The notes: a model not told the origin generated them from the sequence alone. Shown: positions 45,191-53,732, counted from the stretch's first letter. The stretch is DNA of 64,000 bases from Lentilactobacillus hilgardii DSM 20176 = ATCC 8290 (GCF_000159315.1 NZ_GG669992.1:407150-471149), one strand, 5' to 3'. Made by a program: numbers and translations.

Positions 45191-45220
45191 ATTTGCTCAC
45201 CTCCTGATATTGATAGTAGT

Positions 45221-45284
45221 GGTCATGGCTATTTTTGGAAATATTTTTAAGATAAGTGGTCGTGATTGGATGATCATCGGTCAT
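45221..45284 (-). promoter_or_regulatory. repeats that may bind the LytTR regulator
   Basis: GGTCAT (45221), GGTCGT (45258) and GGTCAT (45279) on the plus strand recur; the last two are exactly 21 bases apart, about two helical turns, as in other LytTR direct repeats. They lie 70-95 bases upstream of the LytTR start. Confidence 0.45.
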
Positions 45285-45317
45285 TCTATTCTTCAAAATA
45301 AAATTAAGGATGGAGTA

Positions 45318-45353
45318 GAAAAAAGCCAAGACGAGTGTGACTCATCTTGGCTT
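45318..45353 (-). terminator. intrinsic terminator after serA
   Basis: On the minus strand AGCCAAGATGAG and CTCGTCTTGGCT pair, followed by TTTTTT. It lies 19 bases beyond the serA stop. Confidence 0.88.
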
Positions 45354-45371
45354 CGATTCTCCCTGTAAGAA

Positions 45372-46538
45372 TTAGTGCTTTAAAACGCGAACTCTAAATA
45401 CGGCATCAATTTTACTCAATGTATCAATTAATTTATTATCTTCCTCGTTCTTTAGGTTATCAAGGTCGATCATTGTGTAGGCAACATCTTTTCTAGCGGC
45501 GTTACTCATGCTTTCGATGTTGATGCCGGCATTTGCTAATGCAGTAGCAATTTGGCCAACCATGTTGGGGATATTCTTATGGATGAGGGTAATTCGGTAT
45601 GGTGCTTGAAATGGCACCTGAAGATTTGGCAGGTTAACGGAGTTTTGAATGTTCCCGGTTTCCAAGTAAGTCATGATCGTGTGGGCGCCCTGTGTGGCAC
45701 CATTAACTTCGGCTTCATCGGTGGAGCCGCCAATGTGAGGTGTGACAACAACGTCATCCCGGTTTAATAAAATATCTTCACCAAAATCAGTCATATATGT
45801 TTGTAGATGGTGTGCATCTAGCGCCTCAACGGCTGCCTGATTATTAACAATTCCGCCTCGGGAGTAGTTGAAGAGGTGAACGCCATCTTTCATAACGGCT
45901 AATTGTTCTTTACCGATTAGGCCAGTTGTTTCTTCATTCTTTGGTACGTGAACCGTTACATAGTCTGCATCCTTTAACGCCTCATCCAAAGTTCGTGCAC
46001 GGGTAATAGTGGTAGAAATATGCCATGCAGCATCTGAAGATAAGTAGGGGTCATAGCCAATGACGTTCATGCCCAAAGCACTGGCTGCGTTGGCGACCAA
46101 TGAGCCAACATGACCAACACCAACGACAGCTAATGTTTTACCTGTTAGTTCGGACCCTTTAAATTTAGTCTTGTCGTGCTCAGTCCGTAACGAAATATCT
46201 GCACCACTGTTATGAGCAGAGTAGGCAGCGGCATCAAAAAGGTTTCTGGAGCTGGCAACCAGTAGTGAGATAATCAGTTCCTTAACAGCGTTGGCGTTAC
46301 TGCCCGGGGTGTTAAAAACGGCGATACCATCCTTCGTTGCTCTATCTAAAGGAATGTTGTTAAAGCCGGCACCTGCACGGGCAATAATTTTAAGACTCTT
46401 TGGAAAAGATTCATCATGTAAATTAACCGATCGTATCAGGTACGCATCTGCGTCATTAGTCTTATTTATTTGGTATTGATCGTTAAATTGATCTAATCCT
46501 GCTTGAGCAATTGCATTATATGTTTTTATTTGATACAT
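45372..46538 (-). CDS. serA: D-3-phosphoglycerate dehydrogenase
   Basis: The 388-residue enzyme oxidises 3-phosphoglycerate with NAD+, entering serine synthesis. It has the 2-hydroxyacid dehydrogenase fold: ARAGAGFNNIPLDRATKDGI, nucleotide site TLAVVGVGHVGSLVANAASA, catalytic Arg in FNYSRGGIVNNQA, Glu in the FGEDIL region and His in VVTPHIGGST. A C-terminal ACT domain (PYRITLIHKNIPNMVGQIAT) allows serine feedback. It begins 12 bases after serC on the same transcript. Confidence 0.94.
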   Translation of the reverse strand: MYQIKTYNAIAQAGLDQFNDQYQINKTNDADAYLIRSVNLHDESFPKSLKIIARAGAGFNNIPLDRATKDGIAVFNTPGSNANAVKELIISLLVASSRNLFDAAAYSAHNSGADISLRTEHDKTKFKGSELTGKTLAVVGVGHVGSLVANAASALGMNVIGYDPYLSSDAAWHISTTITRARTLDEALKDADYVTVHVPKNEETTGLIGKEQLAVMKDGVHLFNYSRGGIVNNQAAVEALDAHHLQTYMTDFGEDILLNRDDVVVTPHIGGSTDEAEVNGATQGAHTIMTYLETGNIQNSVNLPNLQVPFQAPYRITLIHKNIPNMVGQIATALANAGINIESMSNAARKDVAYTMIDLDNLKNEEDNKLIDTLSKIDAVFRVRVLKH

Positions 46539-46550
46539 TCTAAATTCCTC

Positions 46551-47627
46551 CTAATGTTGTTTTTCAAAATTGTGTAAGAAGTCGACTAAGGCTTGAACAC
46601 CTTCCAGGGGCATGGCGTTGTATAGGCTGGCCCTCAAGCCGCCAACACTCCTATGACCCTTTAAGTTCTTCAGCCCTGCCTGATCGGCTGCAGAAATAAC
46701 TTGTTTATCCAAATCAGGATCATCGGTTTTAAATGGGATATTTGTTAAGGAACGATCAGATTTTTTGATATTATTATGGAATAATTTTGAGTTGTCCAGA
46801 AAGTCATAAAGAAGAGACGACTTTTTTTGGTTAAGTGCTTCAATGCCGGCAATACCGCCTTGCTGCTTTAACCATTTAAGAACTAATCCGGTGGCATAGA
46901 TGGCAAATACAGGGGGGGTATTAAACATTGAGTTCTTCTTGATGAATAGTTCATAATTTAAAATACTTGGAATATGATCAACATGCTTCACCAAGTCGTC
47001 ACGAACGATAACAACCGTTACACCGGCGGGACCCAAATTTTTTTGGACGCCACCGAAGATTAACCCAAAATCGGTGACGCTATATTCTTCAGCCATAAAG
47101 TTTGATGATAAATCTCCGACCAATGTGACATCGCCATGTTCCGGAAGTGTATGGTAAGCAGTTCCTTCAATGGTATTGTTAGTTGTGATATGAAGGTAAT
47201 CGTAGTCACTGCTTGAAATAGCGTGTGGCATGTGCGGTAATTCCTGATAATGCTTATCTTTTGTAGAATCAAGGACATCAACGTCTACACCGAGATTAGC
47301 TGCTTCATCACCGGCTCTGGTTGCCCAGTGGCCACTATCTAAGAGGGCAATTTTTTTATGGGTGGTAGCCAGGTTCATCGGGACAGCTGCAAACTGACCG
47401 GTACCGCCACCTTGGAAGAATAAAATATGATAATTATCAGGAACATGCATCAGGTCTTTAATATCCTGCTTTGCGGTATTAATGATATTGTCGAACATTT
47501 GGGAACGGTGAGAAATTTCGAGAATACTCATTCCGGAACCTTGAAGTGAAGGCAATTCCTCCTGAATTTGTTTGATGACCGGGTCTGGAAGCGTTGCCGG
47601 ACCTGCTGCAAAATTATATACCGTCAT
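46551..47627 (-). CDS. serC: phosphoserine aminotransferase
   Basis: The 358-residue PLP enzyme converts 3-phosphohydroxypyruvate to phosphoserine using glutamate. Landmarks: YNFAAGPATLPDPVIKQIQE at the start, EISHRSQMFDNIIN, FFQGGGTGQFAAVPMNL, and GLIFGGVQKNLGPAGVTVVI with the PLP-binding Lys. First gene after the serine-rich leader attenuator. GAAAGGGA precedes the ATG. No phosphoserine phosphatase gene (serB) is seen here. Confidence 0.95.
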   Translation of the reverse strand: MTVYNFAAGPATLPDPVIKQIQEELPSLQGSGMSILEISHRSQMFDNIINTAKQDIKDLMHVPDNYHILFFQGGGTGQFAAVPMNLATTHKKIALLDSGHWATRAGDEAANLGVDVDVLDSTKDKHYQELPHMPHAISSSDYDYLHITTNNTIEGTAYHTLPEHGDVTLVGDLSSNFMAEEYSVTDFGLIFGGVQKNLGPAGVTVVIVRDDLVKHVDHIPSILNYELFIKKNSMFNTPPVFAIYATGLVLKWLKQQGGIAGIEALNQKKSSLLYDFLDNSKLFHNNIKKSDRSLTNIPFKTDDPDLDKQVISAADQAGLKNLKGHRSVGGLRASLYNAMPLEGVQALVDFLHNFEKQH

Positions 47628-47646
47628 GTGCGAAAACTCCCTTTCA

Positions 47647-47747
47647 AAAAAATATAGCCCTCACAGTTAGCTTGAACAATACTGTGAGGGCTGGTAATGC
47701 TTTTTTTATGGCCTCACAGTGATGTTGAAGTTCATCTATGTGAGGCC
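47647..47747 (-). promoter_or_regulatory. transcription attenuator of the serCA operon
   Basis: In RNA order: the leader end CATCTGTGTAGGCC can pair with GGCCTCACATAGATG (47747-47733); that segment also pairs with ACTGTGAGGCC (47720-47710); ACTGTGAGG can instead pair with CCTCACAGT (5' arm of the terminator). Terminator arms AGCCCTCACAGT (47656-47667) and ACTGTGAGGGCT (47681-47692), then ATATTTTTTT on the minus strand. This is a four- or five-segment attenuator with perfect antiterminator complementarity. Confidence 0.82.
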
Positions 47748-47778
47748 TTTTGCTAGTTAATTCATATCAAAAGATGGC

Positions 47779-47847
47779 CTACACAGATGTCACTGTAAAC
47801 CAGGAGGATGATGTAACTTGTTTGAAACTACCTAAGATAACATTCAT
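47779..47847 (-). CDS. serine-rich leader peptide (22 residues)
   Basis: ATG at 47847 follows GGAGGT by 7 bases. The frame begins MNVILGSFKQVTSSSW and ends FTVTSV, with five Ser, three of them consecutive (TCA TCC TCC), before TAG at 47781-47779. It directly precedes competing hairpins and the serine synthesis operon serCA. Stalling at the Ser run when charged tRNA-Ser is scarce would favour the antiterminator. Promoter: TTGCAT (47905-47900), 17 bases, TAGATT (47882-47877). Confidence 0.85.
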   Translation of the reverse strand: MNVILGSFKQVTSSSWFTVTSV

Positions 47848-48036
47848 TGGTAAGACCTCCATCTCTTTCTAATTAAAATCTAACAGAACGGTGAGAGAAA
47901 TGCAACCTAATTTTTGGTAATAAGTAAATAAAATTTGCTTATTCAGGATTATTATTCGGGATTTGCAAATGAAAGTCACTTTGTATTTTTGATCAAATAT
48001 GCGATAATATTCCAAAACAATGCGGAGGAATCTTAA

Positions 48037-48666
48037 ATGACTGACTTTTATTTTGTGCGTCACGGCCAGACGTCGGCAAATGTTGCCGGCTTAAAGCAGG
48101 GAACTATAAATAATGATATGACATATTTAACGGAAACCGGAAAGAAACAAGCACAAACGGTGCACGAACAATTTGACATTTCGTTTGCAGATAGAATTGC
48201 TGCAAGCCCACTGCAGCGGACAAAAGACACGGTGAAAATTTTAAATCAGAGCGCACACTTACCGATAACCTATGACAAACGACTTCTCGAAATTTCATAT
48301 GGTGAGTGGGACGGCTCAAAGAATGCCGAGTTGGAAGATAAATATCCTGATGTCTTTGATCATGTTCTGGACGATGTATTACCATCATATGCATCAATTG
48401 CTCATGGTGAGACCTTTGACCATGTGATTGACCGGGTTGATCAATTTATGTCCGACATGGTAAAACAATACTCAAATCAAAGGATCGTCGTTGTGACGCA
48501 CGGTTTTACAATCAAAGCAGCCGTTCTTGCTGCTTTGGGTCGACCAAAGAATCCGATGGTTGTTGAAGAACCGGATAATCTCAGCGTAACAAAAGTGACG
48601 CTGGCGTCTGAGACCGGAACGTACTATCTTCGCTATTACAACAGGGTGGTTAATTCTAAATTTTAA
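48037..48666 (+). CDS. histidine phosphatase superfamily protein
   Basis: The 209-residue protein begins MTDFYFVRHGQTSANVAGLK; RHG carries the phosphorylated His. AASPLQRTKDTVKIL is the second family block, EISYGEWDG the third, and VVTHGFTIKAAV has the distal His. The family includes phosphoglycerate mutases and broad phosphatases; this size suits a phosphatase. GCGGAGGAA precedes the ATG. Divergent from the serine operon leader; a phosphatase for phosphoserine cannot be excluded but is not indicated by sequence. Confidence 0.85.
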   Translation: MTDFYFVRHGQTSANVAGLKQGTINNDMTYLTETGKKQAQTVHEQFDISFADRIAASPLQRTKDTVKILNQSAHLPITYDKRLLEISYGEWDGSKNAELEDKYPDVFDHVLDDVLPSYASIAHGETFDHVIDRVDQFMSDMVKQYSNQRIVVVTHGFTIKAAVLAALGRPKNPMVVEEPDNLSVTKVTLASETGTYYLRYYNRVVNSKF

Positions 48667-48672
48667 TATAGT

Positions 48673-48701
48673 TTGACAAGTGCTCATAATTCGGCTATAT
48701 T
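48673..48701 (+). promoter_or_regulatory. promoter of the Cys leader and oppA-like gene
   Basis: TTGACA (48673-48678), 17-base spacer, TATATT (48696-48701). A strong match. Confidence 0.8.
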
Positions 48702-48733
48702 AATGGCACTAAGTAACGAAGGAGGAAGTCATC

Positions 48734-48838
48734 TTGCAATTATCAGCTGCTAAACGAATGTGTTGCTCAATGTGTCCAGCTCAGATTAGCGCTGATGGTG
48801 GCTTCTTTGGTAAAAATTCATTTAGCAGATTAAATTAA
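48734..48838 (+). CDS. cysteine-containing leader peptide (34 residues), candidate
   Basis: TTG at 48734 follows AAGGAGGA by 7 bases and lies 33 bases after the -10. The peptide starts MQLSAAKRMCCSMCPAQ, with Cys at 10, 11 and 14, and ends NSFSRLN before TAA. It precedes a terminator and the gene of an OppA-type lipoprotein. Its length after the Cys cluster (20 residues) is more than in a typical leader, so it may be a small protein. The promoter, ribosome site and position argue that it is translated. Confidence 0.6.
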   Translation: MQLSAAKRMCCSMCPAQISADGGFFGKNSFSRLN

Positions 48839-48925
48839 CCCCATGTTACGATTGGGGAGGGCTGCATAATGACTACCAAGAGTGTCTCGATTTCAGTGTT
48901 AATGCTGAAACCGGGGCACTTTTTG
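48839..48925 (+). promoter_or_regulatory. hairpin and terminator between the Cys leader and oppA
   Basis: CCCCA/TGGGG (48839-48857) then a terminator AGTGTCTCGATTTCAG (48881-48896) with CTGAAACCGGGGCACT (48905-48920), then TTTTTG. The stem has wobble pairs and one mismatch. I could not identify a clear antiterminator partner, so the attenuation mechanism is less certain than in the others. Confidence 0.6.
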
Positions 48926-49021
48926 TTTACTTCGAATATTAAAATAAGGTGGCGGTTGTTTGAGTGCCGAATGTCAGATGCAAACTTTTAGAGAAGATTT
49001 TAATTTATTGGAGGGAAAAAT

Positions 49022-50677
49022 ATGCGTCAATTTAAATCAGCATTATTATTGGTCGTTGCAGGTGCGTTAATGCTGACGCTTGCAGCATGTGGAAAATCAT
49101 CAACAAAACAATCTTCATCGACAAAGAACCAAACGTTGAATTTGAGTACAACGGCACCGCTGGATACAATCGATATTTCAAAGTCATCCGGTTATGGTCA
49201 AACGGGAAACGTATTTGAAAGCTTTTATCGATTGGGTAGGAAGGGAAAGCCTACCGCTGGGCTGGCTAAGAGCAGTCATGTTTCAAAAGATGGCAAGACT
49301 TGGACATTTACGTTACGGAATGCCAAATGGAGTAACGGTGATAAAATTACTGCGCAGGATTTTGTTTACTCGTGGCGACGAACTTTAAATCCCAAGACCA
49401 AATCGACTTATGCTTACCTATTCAGCGGCATCAAAAATGCGGATGCCGTTAATACCGGTAAAAAGTCACCAAATTCAGTTGGTATTTCGGCACCTGATAG
49501 TAAAACAGTTGTTATTAAATTAAACAAACCGATTGCCTATTTTAAAGTCTTAATGTCCTATCCACTTTTTGGCCCTCAAAACCAAAAGGTTGTTGACAAG
49601 TATGGTAAGAAGTATGGGACCAAATCACAGTACATGGTTTATTCTGGACCCTTTAAAATTCAAAATTGGAACGGAACCGGTAACAAGTGGCAATTCGTGA
49701 AGAATAATCAATATTGGGATAAAAGGGTTGTCAAACTTCAAAAAATTAATTACACGGTAGTTGGCAGTCCGACAACCGGTTTGGAGCTGTACCAACAAGG
49801 AAAGCTTGATCTGACGCCACTTTCCAATCAACAGATTAAAAATTACCAAAACAGCTCACAGTTCAAGCAGTATCCATACTCATTTGTCGGCTATTTGCAA
49901 TACAATTTCAAGGATAGTAACCGGATCAAGCGAGAGGCCTTTAACAACAAGAATATTCGTCTTGCAATGTCGTTGGCAATCGACCGTTCTGTTTTGACAA
50001 AGAAGGTTATGGGAAATGGTTCGAATACGCCTAAGGGATTTGTGGCTTCCGGACTAGCCAACGATCCAAAAACGGGCGAAGACTTCGCCAAACAACAATA
50101 CGTTAAAGGAACTGTTGATTATAATACGAAATTAGCTAAACAATATTGGGAAAAAGGGTTAAAGCAAATTGGTCAAAAGAAATTGACGGTTTCTATTATG
50201 GGGGCCAATGATAGTTCGGATGATCCGGCAACCAGTGCCATTACGCAGTATCTAAAAGCTCAATACGCGAAAGTACTCCCTGGATTTGACCTTCAAATTC
50301 GAAATATCCCAAGTCAAAATGCCCAACAGAACGCTTTAAAAGGTGACTTCGATATTTATCTGTCTGGTTGGGGTGGCGACTTTAATGATCCAATTACGTT
50401 CCTTCAAATTCCGCAGACGAATACGTCTTATAATTACGGAAAATATTCGAATGCTAAATATGATGCATTGATTAAACGTGCTCAAAACCAGGATGCAAAT
50501 AATGCAGACAAACGTTGGCAGGACCTGGTCCAAGCCATTCGACTCTTTAATAGTGATCAGGGTATGACTCCTCTGTATCAACAAGTGACTTCCTATTTAC
50601 AAAGATCAAGCCTAAAGGATGTCATTCATAATACTGCCGGAACACAGTGGAGTTATAAATACGCTTATAAGAAATAA
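49022..50677 (+). CDS. oligopeptide-binding lipoprotein, OppA family
   Basis: The 551-residue precursor has a lipoprotein signal (MLTLAACGKSS, lipobox LAAC) and the SBP type 5 fold: NLSTTAPLDTIDISKSSGYG, then LAKSSHVSKDGKTWTFTLRN, QDFVYSWRRTLNPKT and the C-terminal DFDIYLSGWGGDFNDPITFL. It captures oligopeptides for an ABC importer whose permeases and ATPases are not encoded here. GGAGGGAAAAAT precedes the ATG. The Cys-bearing leader and terminator upstream suggest control by cysteine; cysteine-containing peptides would be the logical cargo, which is inference. Confidence 0.9.
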   Translation: MRQFKSALLLVVAGALMLTLAACGKSSTKQSSSTKNQTLNLSTTAPLDTIDISKSSGYGQTGNVFESFYRLGRKGKPTAGLAKSSHVSKDGKTWTFTLRNAKWSNGDKITAQDFVYSWRRTLNPKTKSTYAYLFSGIKNADAVNTGKKSPNSVGISAPDSKTVVIKLNKPIAYFKVLMSYPLFGPQNQKVVDKYGKKYGTKSQYMVYSGPFKIQNWNGTGNKWQFVKNNQYWDKRVVKLQKINYTVVGSPTTGLELYQQGKLDLTPLSNQQIKNYQNSSQFKQYPYSFVGYLQYNFKDSNRIKREAFNNKNIRLAMSLAIDRSVLTKKVMGNGSNTPKGFVASGLANDPKTGEDFAKQQYVKGTVDYNTKLAKQYWEKGLKQIGQKKLTVSIMGANDSSDDPATSAITQYLKAQYAKVLPGFDLQIRNIPSQNAQQNALKGDFDIYLSGWGGDFNDPITFLQIPQTNTSYNYGKYSNAKYDALIKRAQNQDANNADKRWQDLVQAIRLFNSDQGMTPLYQQVTSYLQRSSLKDVIHNTAGTQWSYKYAYKK

Positions 50678-50696
50678 TCTTTACAATTTACCATGA

Positions 50697-50763
50697 TAGA
50701 AAACACCTTTCAATACAGTCGCTAAGACGTAATAGGCTGACCATATTGAAGGTGTTTTTATTT
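50697..50763. terminator. bidirectional terminator between oppA and menA
   Basis: AAAACACCTTTCAATA and TATTGAAGGTGTTTT arms with loop; runs of A and T on the outer sides. Confidence 0.8.
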
Positions 50764-50784
50764 TACACTCTAAAATTTTTGATT

Positions 50785-51696
50785 TTAATGGACCATCGTA
50801 TAAATCCAATACATCAAGAATCCTAAGCACAAGCCCAGTGAACCATTAATTAAAATTTTAACGGAGCAGACAAACGTTTCGCGTTTAACCTGTTTATGCG
50901 TGAATAAAATCATCTGTTTAATGATGAATGGTAACGGGATGATAATGGCAATCAGAGCCGGTGGATAGACGCCAACATATATTGCGGCAAATACTAGGAC
51001 GATTGCTAAAACATTCAGCAGATTCCAAATGGCTACCGAATTTTTAACCCCCAAATAATGAACGATAGTATGGCGCTTGTTCATTTCATCTTCGTGTGCA
51101 TCACAAATGTTATTGGCAAACATGATATTTGCAATCCAAACAAATTCCGGAGACGCCGCAAGTAAAATTTCCAATAATAATTGACCATTCCACTGGAAAA
51201 TCTGGTAGGAATTTATGTAAACTGAGATTAATGTAATCATGACACCCATTGTGAAGCCGGATGCCAGTTCGCCAAACGGTGTGCTGGAAATAGGAATTGG
51301 GCCGCCTGCGTAAAGCAATCCGATTAAAAAGCAGAAGATTCCCATCCAAAGTAAAGGCAAACCGACTTGAATAGTTAGATAAATGCCAAGAAAGGCCGCA
51401 ATGCCAAACATTGTTGCCATCATGGTTTGGATAAGGTGAATTGAGAGATGTTCTCGCCCGATAATATTAGTCCCGATTTTATAAATCTCCTGATCCGAGT
51501 GTCGATAATCACTATAATTATCCCAGATGTCGACAAACATATTGAATAGGAACATGGCAATAAAAAACAAAGTGGCATCAACCGCATTAACTGAATTTAA
51601 AAAATACCAACTGAAAAATAGTCCCACAATGAATGGGAAAACACTCGCAGATTTAGCCTTGAATTCAACTAATTCTAAGAAATTTGCTAAACTCAT
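50785..51696 (-). CDS. menA: UbiA-family prenyltransferase, MenA-like
   Basis: The 303-residue membrane enzyme has about eight hydrophobic segments. The first Asp-rich motif is NMFVDIWDNYSDYRHSDQ, the second NICDAHEDEMNKRHTIVHYL, as in 1,4-dihydroxy-2-naphthoate polyprenyltransferases. It attaches a polyprenyl chain to DHNA, giving demethylmenaquinone. TGGAGG stands before the ATG. It is divergent from menG, giving a two-gene end of the menaquinone pathway without the DHNA-making genes. Confidence 0.85.
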   Translation of the reverse strand: MSLANFLELVEFKAKSASVFPFIVGLFFSWYFLNSVNAVDATLFFIAMFLFNMFVDIWDNYSDYRHSDQEIYKIGTNIIGREHLSIHLIQTMMATMFGIAAFLGIYLTIQVGLPLLWMGIFCFLIGLLYAGGPIPISSTPFGELASGFTMGVMITLISVYINSYQIFQWNGQLLLEILLAASPEFVWIANIMFANNICDAHEDEMNKRHTIVHYLGVKNSVAIWNLLNVLAIVLVFAAIYVGVYPPALIAIIIPLPFIIKQMILFTHKQVKRETFVCSVKILINGSLGLCLGFLMYWIYTMVH

Positions 51697-51801
51697 TTAG
51701 AACCTCCATAATGTAATTAATTTGAGACAAGTTAAACGTTAGAAATTAAAACGCCATATACAGATTATATAACAAACAACCAGTAAGTGAGGAAACAAAA
51801 A

Positions 51802-52512
51802 ATGACACAAACAAATAAGACGCCCGAACCTAAAGTTGAATCGCTTTTTAATAGAATTGCACCAAATTATGACAAAATGAACTCGTTGATTAGCCTTGGT
51901 AACCATAAACGTTGGCGGGAAATTGCGATGCAGCGGTTAGATGTTCAACCCGGTAATTTTGCAATTGATGTGTGTTGTGGAACCGGTGATTGGACTATCT
52001 CATTAGCTAAGGCGGTTGGGCCGTCTGGACAAGTCATTGGACTTGATTTTAGCAAAGAAATGTTAAAAATTGCCAGTGAAAAAATAAAGGCAGCCGGTGT
52101 TCAAGACCGGGTGACTTTGGTTGAAGGAGATGCCATGCATCTTCCTTTTGATGATCGTAAATTTGACGTGGCAACAATTGGTTTTGGTTTGCGTAATGTT
52201 CCCGATGCTGACCAGGTGTTACGTGAAATGGTGCGGGTTGTGCGAACTAACGGCAAAATTGCATGCTTGGAGACTTCCCAGCCCACTAATCCGGCCATAA
52301 AGATGGGGTGGAACGCCTATTTCAAGACGGTTCCCGTTATGGCAAAGTTTGCGGTCAACAAGTATCGTGAATATCATTATCTCCAGCGAACCACCAAGCA
52401 GTTTGTTTCAGCGGAAAAATTGGCTAAGATGTTTGAGGATGCGGGCATGCATAACGTCACTTATCGAACGTTTACAATGGGTGCGGCCGCCTTACATTTG
52501 GGACGCGCATAG
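51802..52512 (+). CDS. menG: demethylmenaquinone methyltransferase
   Basis: The 236-residue SAM-dependent methyltransferase makes the last step of menaquinone synthesis. Motifs: VESLFNRIAPNYDKMNSLIS, DVCCGTGDWTISLAKAVG (SAM motif I; usual DVATGTG), GFGLRNVPDADQVLREMVRV and FKTVPVMAK. The start at 51802 has GTGAGGAAA upstream. Length is standard for UbiE/MenG. Adjacent, divergent to menA. Confidence 0.93.
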   Translation: MTQTNKTPEPKVESLFNRIAPNYDKMNSLISLGNHKRWREIAMQRLDVQPGNFAIDVCCGTGDWTISLAKAVGPSGQVIGLDFSKEMLKIASEKIKAAGVQDRVTLVEGDAMHLPFDDRKFDVATIGFGLRNVPDADQVLREMVRVVRTNGKIACLETSQPTNPAIKMGWNAYFKTVPVMAKFAVNKYREYHYLQRTTKQFVSAEKLAKMFEDAGMHNVTYRTFTMGAAALHLGRA

Positions 52513-52627
52513 GCAACTTAGTTAAAATCCCTAATATTAAGTTTTCTTCTCTTGTGATATAATTTGCACAACCTTTCACACTTATTGTGTAACGGGAAAT
52601 GTTAATGCGAAAGAGAAGATGATAAAA

Positions 52628-53014
52628 ATGGCAAAAGAAGTTGCAACAAAGAATGCGCCTAATGCAGTTGGGCCATATTCACAAGCGGTACAGGCGGGAA
52701 ATACACTATATTGTTCGGGACAGATTGGATTGGATCCGGCAACCGGGAAATTAGTTAGTGCCAACGTTGTGGATCAAACAACCCAGGCATTACATAATCT
52801 TCAAGAGGTTGTGAAAGCAGCTGGTTTTAAGCTTGACGACGTTGTAAAAGTAACGGTCTTTATGGCCAACGTAGCCGATTTTAGTGAGATTAATAAGATC
52901 TATGATCAGTTCTTTGGTAACGCCAAGGTACTACCGGCACGTTCAGCAGTCGGCATTGCCGGTTTACCGCTTGGCGCCCAGGTTGAAATTGAAGCGATTG
53001 CCTCAAAAAGTTAA
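52628..53014 (+). CDS. ridA: RidA-family enamine/imine deaminase
   Basis: The 128-residue protein starts MAKEVATKNAPNAVGPYSQA, the RidA start, and has YCSGQIGLDPATGKLV, LDDVVKVTVFMANVADFSEI and LPARSAVGIAGLPLGAQVEI. The catalytic Arg lies in LPARSAVG. It hydrolyses reactive enamines formed by PLP enzymes. ATG 52628 is preferred, as AGAGAAG is 9 bases upstream; another ATG at 52619 is directly at that site. Confidence 0.95.
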   Translation: MAKEVATKNAPNAVGPYSQAVQAGNTLYCSGQIGLDPATGKLVSANVVDQTTQALHNLQEVVKAAGFKLDDVVKVTVFMANVADFSEINKIYDQFFGNAKVLPARSAVGIAGLPLGAQVEIEAIASKS

Positions 53015-53025
53015 CTAGCTACAAT

Positions 53026-53070
53026 AAAAAATCATCATCTCTGTTGATTAACAGAAATGGTGATTTTTTT
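53026..53070. terminator. bidirectional terminator between ridA and the TetR gene
   Basis: AAAAATCATCATCTCTGTT pairs with AACAGAAATGGTGATTTTT around GATT. Good in both directions. Confidence 0.9.
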
Positions 53071-53071
53071 G

Positions 53072-53716
53072 TCACGCTGGCTTTAGTCCTTTTAAAAGAA
53101 ACTCGGTGGCTTCCCGACTCGCGTGCTCAATATCAACCGAACCATGTAATAAAGCGGCTGGAAGTACGTACCCCATCACTGTTGTTGCCACATAGCGGAT
53201 AATGCGGTCAAGAGGCCAATCGACCAGTTGTTTTTCTTCTTGATAATGTTTAAGTGTCTGACCCAACGGTCCCACAATGAGGTTTTCAAATAGATGACTG
53301 AAACCTGTGGCAATCGCTTGATTGGTAATGACTTCATGAAGGATAATCCTTAATTGCGGCATACTATTAAGCGCAAAGACCATTCGATCCTTGATAATTG
53401 CATGGAGAAATTCTCCAAAACTCGGGTATGACGTATGAGTTACTTCATTTGTGAATTCTGTGGCGGCTTTTGGCATCACCTGCTGAATAAAAGGACCAAT
53501 TATTGCGGTGAGAATCCCTTCTTTAGTTTTAAACTGTTTGTACACGGTTCCCTCGGAGACACCTGCCAGTTGTGCAATATCACTAGTGCTGGTGCGATCG
53601 AACCCCTTTTCCGAAAAAAGTTTAAGGCTTGCGTTAAGAACGGCTTTTTGTTTTTCGGTCAGTTTGAGTTCATTTAAACTTTCGGCGAATAATGTCTGAA
53701 TATCATTATGAACCAT
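53072..53716 (-). CDS. TetR-family regulator of the ABC exporter operon
   Basis: The 214-residue protein has a TetR helix-turn-helix: LFSEKGFDRTSTSDIAQLAG, VSEGTVYKQFKTKEGILTAI. The remaining 150 residues are a helical ligand domain. It is the last gene of the operon ATPase-permease-TetR (16 bases after the permease). A palindrome between -10 and start of the operon (55683-55704) is probably its operator, so it would repress its own operon until a drug-like ligand binds. Confidence 0.88.
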   Translation of the reverse strand: MVHNDIQTLFAESLNELKLTEKQKAVLNASLKLFSEKGFDRTSTSDIAQLAGVSEGTVYKQFKTKEGILTAIIGPFIQQVMPKAATEFTNEVTHTSYPSFGEFLHAIIKDRMVFALNSMPQLRIILHEVITNQAIATGFSHLFENLIVGPLGQTLKHYQEEKQLVDWPLDRIIRYVATTVMGYVLPAALLHGSVDIEHASREATEFLLKGLKPA

Positions 53717-53732
53717 AATGGATAATCCTCCT

